A stretch of DNA of 64,000 bases from CAWUEZ02 sp963921355 (GTDB lineage Bacteria; Pseudomonadota; Alphaproteobacteria; Thalassobaculales; Thalassobaculaceae). The notes below the pieces were generated by a model. That model did no database searches and had not been told where the DNA came from. It saw only the letters and a program-made list of their open reading frames with translations. Location of the stretch: contig OZ001190.1 of the NCBI GenBank assembly GCA_963921355.3, forward strand, positions 868,001 to 932,000, given 5' to 3'. Position numbers and translations under genes: made by a program. Numbering within the stretch: the first letter of the stretch is position 1; every line of letters starts with the position of its first letter. This document shows, piece after piece, positions 60,034 to 64,000 of the stretch.

Positions 60034-60864
60034 CTACTGAGCCTTCTTCAGCAGCGCGCGAACGGCATCGTATTCGGAATCAACAATCTATCTGAACTTC
60101 TTCGTCTGCATATTGCCGAGCAGAGCCTGGCCCGACTCCGTGTCTGACCATGACAGGATGGCTTGTTTGATCCGGTCACGATCCTGTTCTGGAACACGCG
60201 GATGGACCACCAAAGCCAGGTTCGGAATGCCCGGCGTTTCGAGAAGCGTTCTGAACTTCACTCCCATCGATTTCTCCACGGAACGGAAAGCGAATGGGGG
60301 CGTAACGCAGGCACTCGCCTCGCCGATGACCACCTGGTGAAAGCAGGAATCCACCGATTTGTACGCGCGCAGGGTGACGTTCTCTCTGGGCACAAGGCCG
60401 CGCTCGATGAGGGCCGACCTGGCCATATGCACGACCGGAACAAAGGCCGGAGGCGTCGCAACAACCTCGCCCCTCAGGTCATCGAGGGTTCTGAGGGCGC
60501 TGTCCTCCAGCACCATGACCAAGGACACGAAGGGCTCTTCCGTTCTCAGCAACGGAAGGTAGCCGTGTTGATCGACCGCGACCGGATACCAGAACGGCTG
60601 GATCAGCGCGATGTCGTAGTCCTCGGCTTTGATATTGGCGAGGAACTTCTCGAATGTAGACGATGTCCGGAATCTGACTTTGCGGCCCAGGTTTTTCGAG
60701 AGCTCGCCTGTGACCGGCGCGTAGATCTTGTCCAGACGGATGGCCGAGAGGTAGGGGAACACGCCGAACTTGTCGGAATCCAGCGTCCTCTGATCGGCCG
60801 CCTGTGCGGGCGACGGTGAGCCCAGCGCCAGAATCAGCATCGCCAGCGCGATCACGACTCTCAT
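60034..60864 (-). pseudogene. PhnD-type periplasmic binding protein with in-frame TAG near its end
   Basis: ATG 60864 gives a Sec signal (MRVVIALAMLILALGSPSPA, cleaved after AQA) and a phosphate/phosphonate-type binding protein: FGVFPYLSAIRLDKIYAPVT, DIALIQPFWYPVAVDQ, FVPVVHMARSALIERGL and ACVTPPFAFRSVEKSMGVKF. TAG at 60088-60090 (codon 259 of 277) follows MQTKKFR. The same frame continues IVDSEYDAVRALLKKAQ to TAG 60034, just before the kinase GTG; relatives end with a similar segment. Trp at the stop is plausible. Only 17 residues are lost, so the protein may still bind. Coupled to a kinase and not to ABC genes, it looks like a sensor subunit. Confidence 0.72.
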
Positions 60865-61360
60865 ACACACCCCCACGGCCCATTTCTTATGCGCGCATGC
60901 CATTCGGCGGAGGGTCGGCGGATAAGCTTGCCAAGAGGTTAACTCTGCCCAGGATTCTGAACGTTTTTCAATTGTCCGTAGTTTTGCGTAGTCCCCGCCA
61001 CCCTCGCATTCGATGCTCATTTTACTTGGATTTTAACCGATAGAGAACAACCGGCGTTTCGACGTGTCCGGCTAGCCGGTCGCGAGACCCAGGCGCGGCG
61101 GACATGAAGCCAGGGGCGCGGTTCGCTCATTGGCCCCTTCTGGCCAATCGATTTCCTCGATTCCACTGTCTGCCGCGACCCTCACCGACCGTTGATGCGG
61201 ACAGCGATGCCAGCGTCAGGGACGCTCCCTCTTCCACTCGAACATGTGCCTCTTGCCGTAGGCACGCTCCCGGAGGCCATTCGGATCGGATTCCTGATGG
61301 ACGAGGGAAAATGCCTGAGGGCAGGCACCGCAAGGATGCGTGTCATCGAGGGGGAAAGAG
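60865..61360. other. Intergenic region between the PhnD-like gene and tRNA-Arg
   Basis: About 500 bp. A small perfect hairpin TTGGCC/GGCCAA lies at 61130-61147. The AT-rich patch at 61015-61050 is the likely promoter of the sensor operon. I see no gene. Confidence 0.4.
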
Positions 61361-61437
61361 TGGCGCACCCGACAGGATTCGAACCTGTGACCTCTGCCTT
61401 CGGAGGGCAGCACTCTATCCAGCTGAGCTACGGGTGC
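61361..61437 (-). tRNA. tRNA-Arg (anticodon CCG)
   Basis: 77 nt on the minus strand with encoded CCA (61361-61363). Acceptor GCACCCG (61431-61437) pairs with CGGGTGC (61365-61371). The anticodon loop contains CCG flanked by U and AA. The T arm contains GGUUCGAAUCC. Standard cloverleaf. Confidence 0.97.
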
Positions 61438-61560
61438 AGCGCGGCCGGACACTATCGTCGCGGGCCGGTTTAAGCAAGCCTCGCGTCGGGTCGCGGGTTG
61501 TCGCCCGGGGGACGCTGCCGCACAGTCGCAGCAGGATCCACCGCCCGACCGGAGCACCCC

Positions 61561-63327
61561 GTGTCCACAGCCGAGACCGTCCAGGAAACCGAGCAGACCA
61601 CCCCCGATACGGCCGCCACCCACACCTGCGATGTGCTGGTGGTCGGATCGGGTGCGGGTGGCCTGACGGCGGCGGTGACCGCGGCCCATCACGGGCTGGA
61701 GGTCCTGGTCGCGGAAAAGGAGGCGGAATTCGGCGGCACCACCGCGCGGTCCGGCGGTTGGCTGTGGATCCCGTGCAACGGGCCGTCGGCCCGCGAGGGC
61801 GTGACCGATTCGCTTCAAGCCGCCCGCACCTACCTGCAGCATGAGGCCGGCAACCATTTCGATGGCGAAAGGGTCGACGCGTTCCTGGAAACCGGGCCGA
61901 AGATGGTCGACTTCTTCGAACGCGAGACCGAGGTCGATTTCGTCACCGGCACCGCCTTCGCCGACTACCACCCGACCGCTCCGGGGGGCACCGATGGTGG
62001 GCGCTCGATCTGCGCCGCCCCGTTCGACGGCAACGCTCTTGGTGCCGAGATCCAGCGGCTGCGCCCGCCGCTCAGGGAGATCACCTTCGTCGGCATGATG
62101 ATCGGCTCCGGCAAGGAGCTGCTGCACTTCTTCAACGTCACCAAGTCCCTGACCTCAGCCGGTTTCGTCGCCAAGCGCCTGGCCGCCCATGCCCTCGACG
62201 TCGCCACCAAGGGCCGGTCGATGCGGCTGACCAACGGCAACGCGCTGGCCGGGCGCCTGGCGAAATCCGCCTTCGACCGCGGTGTGGCGCTTTGGACCCG
62301 AGCGCCGGCGGTCGAACTGCTGGTGGACGCCGAAGGTGCCGTCACCGGCGCGGTGATCGACCGCGACGGCACGCGCACCCGGGTCGCCGCTCGGCGCGGC
62401 GTGGTGCTGGCCTCGGGTGGGTTTCCCCAGGACCCCGAGCGTCGCCGGCGGCTGTTTCCGCACGCCCCGACCGGGGCCGAGCACCACTCGCCGGCCCCGC
62501 CCGGCAACACCGGCGACGGCCTGCGGCTGGCCCAGGCGGCGGGCGCCGGCGTGGACGAGAGCCTGCCGAACGCGGCGGCCTGGGTGCCGATCTCGCGGGT
62601 GCCCTGGCCGGACGGCAGCACCGGCACCTTCCCGCACTTCATCGACCGCGCCAAACCGGGGGTGATCGCCGTCGCCCCAAGCGGCCGGCGGTTCGTGAAC
62701 GAGGGCAACTCCTACCACGACTTCATCCAAGCCCTGGTCAAGGCCTGCTCGGATCTTCCGGCGGACCAGCAGGGCGACGAGGTCCGGGGCTGGCTGGTCA
62801 CCGACCATCGCGCGATCCGCAAGTACGGGCTTGGATTCGTGAAGCCCTTCCCCCTGCCCCTGGCACCGCATCTGCGCTCGGGCTACCTGACGCGCGGGCG
62901 CTCGCTCGCCGAGCTAGCCCACGCCATCGGGGTCGACGCCCGGACCTTCGAGGAGTCCGTCACCCGGTTCAACGGCCCAGCGGCCCAGGGCGAGGACCCC
63001 GACTTCGCCAAAGGCTCTACCGCCTACAACCGGTTCCAGGGCGACCCGGAGATTACGCCGAACCCCTGCGTCCACCCACTCGACACCCCGCCCTACTACG
63101 CGGTCGAGGTGGTGGTCGGCGACCTCGGCACCTTCGCCGGTATCCGCACCGACGCGAACGCCCAGGCGCTGGACGGCGACGGGAAGCCGATCCCCGGCCT
63201 GTTTGCCGTCGGCAACGACAACGCCTCGATCATGGGCGGCAACTACCCGGGCGGCGGCATCACGCTGGGCCCCGCGATGACCTTCGGCTACATCGCCGGC
63301 CGGCGGCTGGCCGGCATCGCGGACTGA
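61561..63327 (+). CDS. FAD-dependent oxidoreductase (3-ketosteroid dehydrogenase/fumarate reductase flavoprotein family)
   Basis: 588 residues from GTG 61561; a TTG 21 codons earlier is less likely. The Rossmann FAD site is CDVLVVGSGAGGLTAAVTAA, followed by EKEAEFGGTTARSGGWLWIP, typical of the KstD/FrdA-like family. RGVVLASGGFPQDPERRRRL and the C-terminal GGNYPGGGITLGPAMTFGYI complete FAD binding. KstD members introduce a 1,2 double bond in 3-ketosteroids; related flavoproteins act on other enones, so the substrate is uncertain. No redox partner is adjacent. Intact. Confidence 0.87.
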   Translation: MSTAETVQETEQTTPDTAATHTCDVLVVGSGAGGLTAAVTAAHHGLEVLVAEKEAEFGGTTARSGGWLWIPCNGPSAREGVTDSLQAARTYLQHEAGNHFDGERVDAFLETGPKMVDFFERETEVDFVTGTAFADYHPTAPGGTDGGRSICAAPFDGNALGAEIQRLRPPLREITFVGMMIGSGKELLHFFNVTKSLTSAGFVAKRLAAHALDVATKGRSMRLTNGNALAGRLAKSAFDRGVALWTRAPAVELLVDAEGAVTGAVIDRDGTRTRVAARRGVVLASGGFPQDPERRRRLFPHAPTGAEHHSPAPPGNTGDGLRLAQAAGAGVDESLPNAAAWVPISRVPWPDGSTGTFPHFIDRAKPGVIAVAPSGRRFVNEGNSYHDFIQALVKACSDLPADQQGDEVRGWLVTDHRAIRKYGLGFVKPFPLPLAPHLRSGYLTRGRSLAELAHAIGVDARTFEESVTRFNGPAAQGEDPDFAKGSTAYNRFQGDPEITPNPCVHPLDTPPYYAVEVVVGDLGTFAGIRTDANAQALDGDGKPIPGLFAVGNDNASIMGGNYPGGGITLGPAMTFGYIAGRRLAGIAD

Positions 63328-63365
63328 CGCGAAGCCGCTACCCCGCCACTTTCATCCCGGCACGC

Positions 63366-64000
63366 TCATCCGGCCGCGCAGAATGCCGACCGGTCACCGT
63401 CAACGGCCTCTTCGCCGGAAGGCAGAGCCGCCGTCTGGTCGGCGGTCCAGGCGGCGATGTCGCCGGTGACCGCCGCCCCGTTCAGATCCCGGAACAGCAT
63501 GTGGAAACCGTTGGCGTAGAGGGCCACCCGGGTCTGGTCGGCCGGCAGGGCCGCAAGCAGCCCGCAGGTCGGGCGGCGCGGAATCAAATCGTCCCGGGCC
63601 CCATACAGCACCAGGAGGGGGCGCCGGATGTCCGGGGCCGCATGCTGGGCCGCGTCCATCAGGCCGACCAGCCCGTGCACCGCGTCCACCCGCGGGCGCT
63701 TGATGAACAACGGGTCTTTCGCCAACGCCTTCAGCACCGCGACATTGTCGGTCGGCTTGACGCGGATCCCGCGCGGCTCGAGCGGCAGCCAGGGCATGGT
63801 GTGGGCCAGGATCTCAAGCCCCCAGTCCTGCGGCGGCGGCATCCAGTCCCGACCCCAGACCGCCGGTGCCGACAGAACCGCCCCGTCGGCGGCGGAGTCG
63901 GGAGCCGCCAGCGCCACCAGGGCGACGGCCCCGCCCATGCTCTCGCCCAACAGATAGACCGGTCGACCGGGCAGTTCGGCTTTGGCCAGCCGGACCAGGG
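63366..64000 (-). CDS. Alpha/beta hydrolase (monoacylglycerol lipase/lysophospholipase-like), 5' end outside window
   Basis: The minus frame is open from the right edge to a stop at 63366, giving about 211 C-terminal codons. The nucleophile elbow is GESMGG in GRPVYLLGESMGGAVALV. The catalytic Asp region is PLLVLYGARDDLIPRRP, and the His is in YANGFHMLFRDL, completing Ser-Asp-His. The family hydrolyses monoacylglycerols or other esters at the membrane. The N-terminus is missing only because of the window edge. Convergent with the FAD oxidoreductase. Confidence 0.88.
   Translation of the reverse strand, partial: LVRLAKAELPGRPVYLLGESMGGAVALVALAAPDSAADGAVLSAPAVWGRDWMPPPQDWGLEILAHTMPWLPLEPRGIRVKPTDNVAVLKALAKDPLFIKRPRVDAVHGLVGLMDAAQHAAPDIRRPLLVLYGARDDLIPRRPTCGLLAALPADQTRVALYANGFHMLFRDLNGAAVTGDIAAWTADQTAALPSGEEAVDGDRSAFCAAG

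Noticed and set aside
31858..60090. Pyrrolysine or a reassigned stop codon explaining the in-frame TAGs
   Set aside because: Lesions involve TAG, TGA and TAA, genuine gene ends here use all three stops, and the affected families do not use pyrrolysine.

Overview
This 64 kb window is high-GC, densely packed chromosomal DNA from what is most likely a free-living, motile, probably marine alphaproteobacterium (Rhodospirillales-like). The clues are a class I lysyl-tRNA synthetase, a TRAP transporter, a TipF-like degenerate EAL protein, CheZ, a NaChBac-type sodium channel, FlmG-type flagellin glycosylation genes and an ECF sigma factor behind a GGAAC-N16-CGTT promoter. No phage, insertion sequence, CRISPR array or rRNA operon was seen. 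Two tRNA genes (Gly-UCC, Arg-CCG) are present.

Layout. 1-1842: TRAP small permease (cut by the window edge) and binding protein. 2120-4870: HlyD/DHA2 drug exporter. 5015-11037: aspS, a MarR regulator, a secreted ricin-type/glycine-rich protein with a frameshift, and class I lysS. 11165-13746: lipoprotein, DUF1028 protein, branched-chain aminotransferase and a broken PAS gene, all on the minus strand. 14093-19785: pyrD, tipF-like, HAD hydrolase, ribbon-helix-helix protein, Lrp regulator, rpmB, upp. 19804-22058: RraA-like and glutamine-synthetase-like genes diverging around a 15-bp perfect inverted repeat. 22106-28059: pseudaminic acid genes (methylase, PseF, PseH-like, PseG, PseI) plus a TPR/glycosyltransferase of FlmG type. 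28051-32178: EamA transporter, remnants of a DUF2848 gene and mmcB joined tail to tail, a pentapeptide-repeat protein and a broken tam. 32202-35599: conserved hypothetical, cheZ, tRNA-Gly, sodium channel. 35798-41979: cytochrome c, GNAT and nitrilase pair, broken APC permease abutting a truncated ABC ATPase, its binding protein, MlaA, broken methyltransferase. 42249-44420: thioredoxin-like protein, broken ECF sigma gene and its anti-sigma factor. 44661-55242: a fatty-acid beta-oxidation cluster (FadL, FadD, MerR, FadA, FadB, FadE, FadL) in which FadD and FadB are broken. 55470-64000: VOC protein, LysR, GST, NTF2-like, tautomerase-like, PhnD-type binding protein with histidine kinase, FAD oxidoreductase and a partial alpha/beta hydrolase.

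The most striking property of the window is not one operon but a recurring lesion pattern. At least seven otherwise well-preserved genes carry a single in-frame stop with conserved family sequence continuing in the same frame behind it. In five of these the stop sits where the family, or the local context, points to tryptophan (TAG or TGA). There are also small indels in three genes, a FadD deletion, two deletions that fuse the 3' ends of convergent genes, and a tautomerase whose catalytic Pro1 is Arg. Housekeeping genes are intact. This could be ongoing gene decay, a mutator history, or an error-prone assembly; reads and a close relative would decide.

All functional names come from reading translated sequence and motif recall. 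No database search was run.
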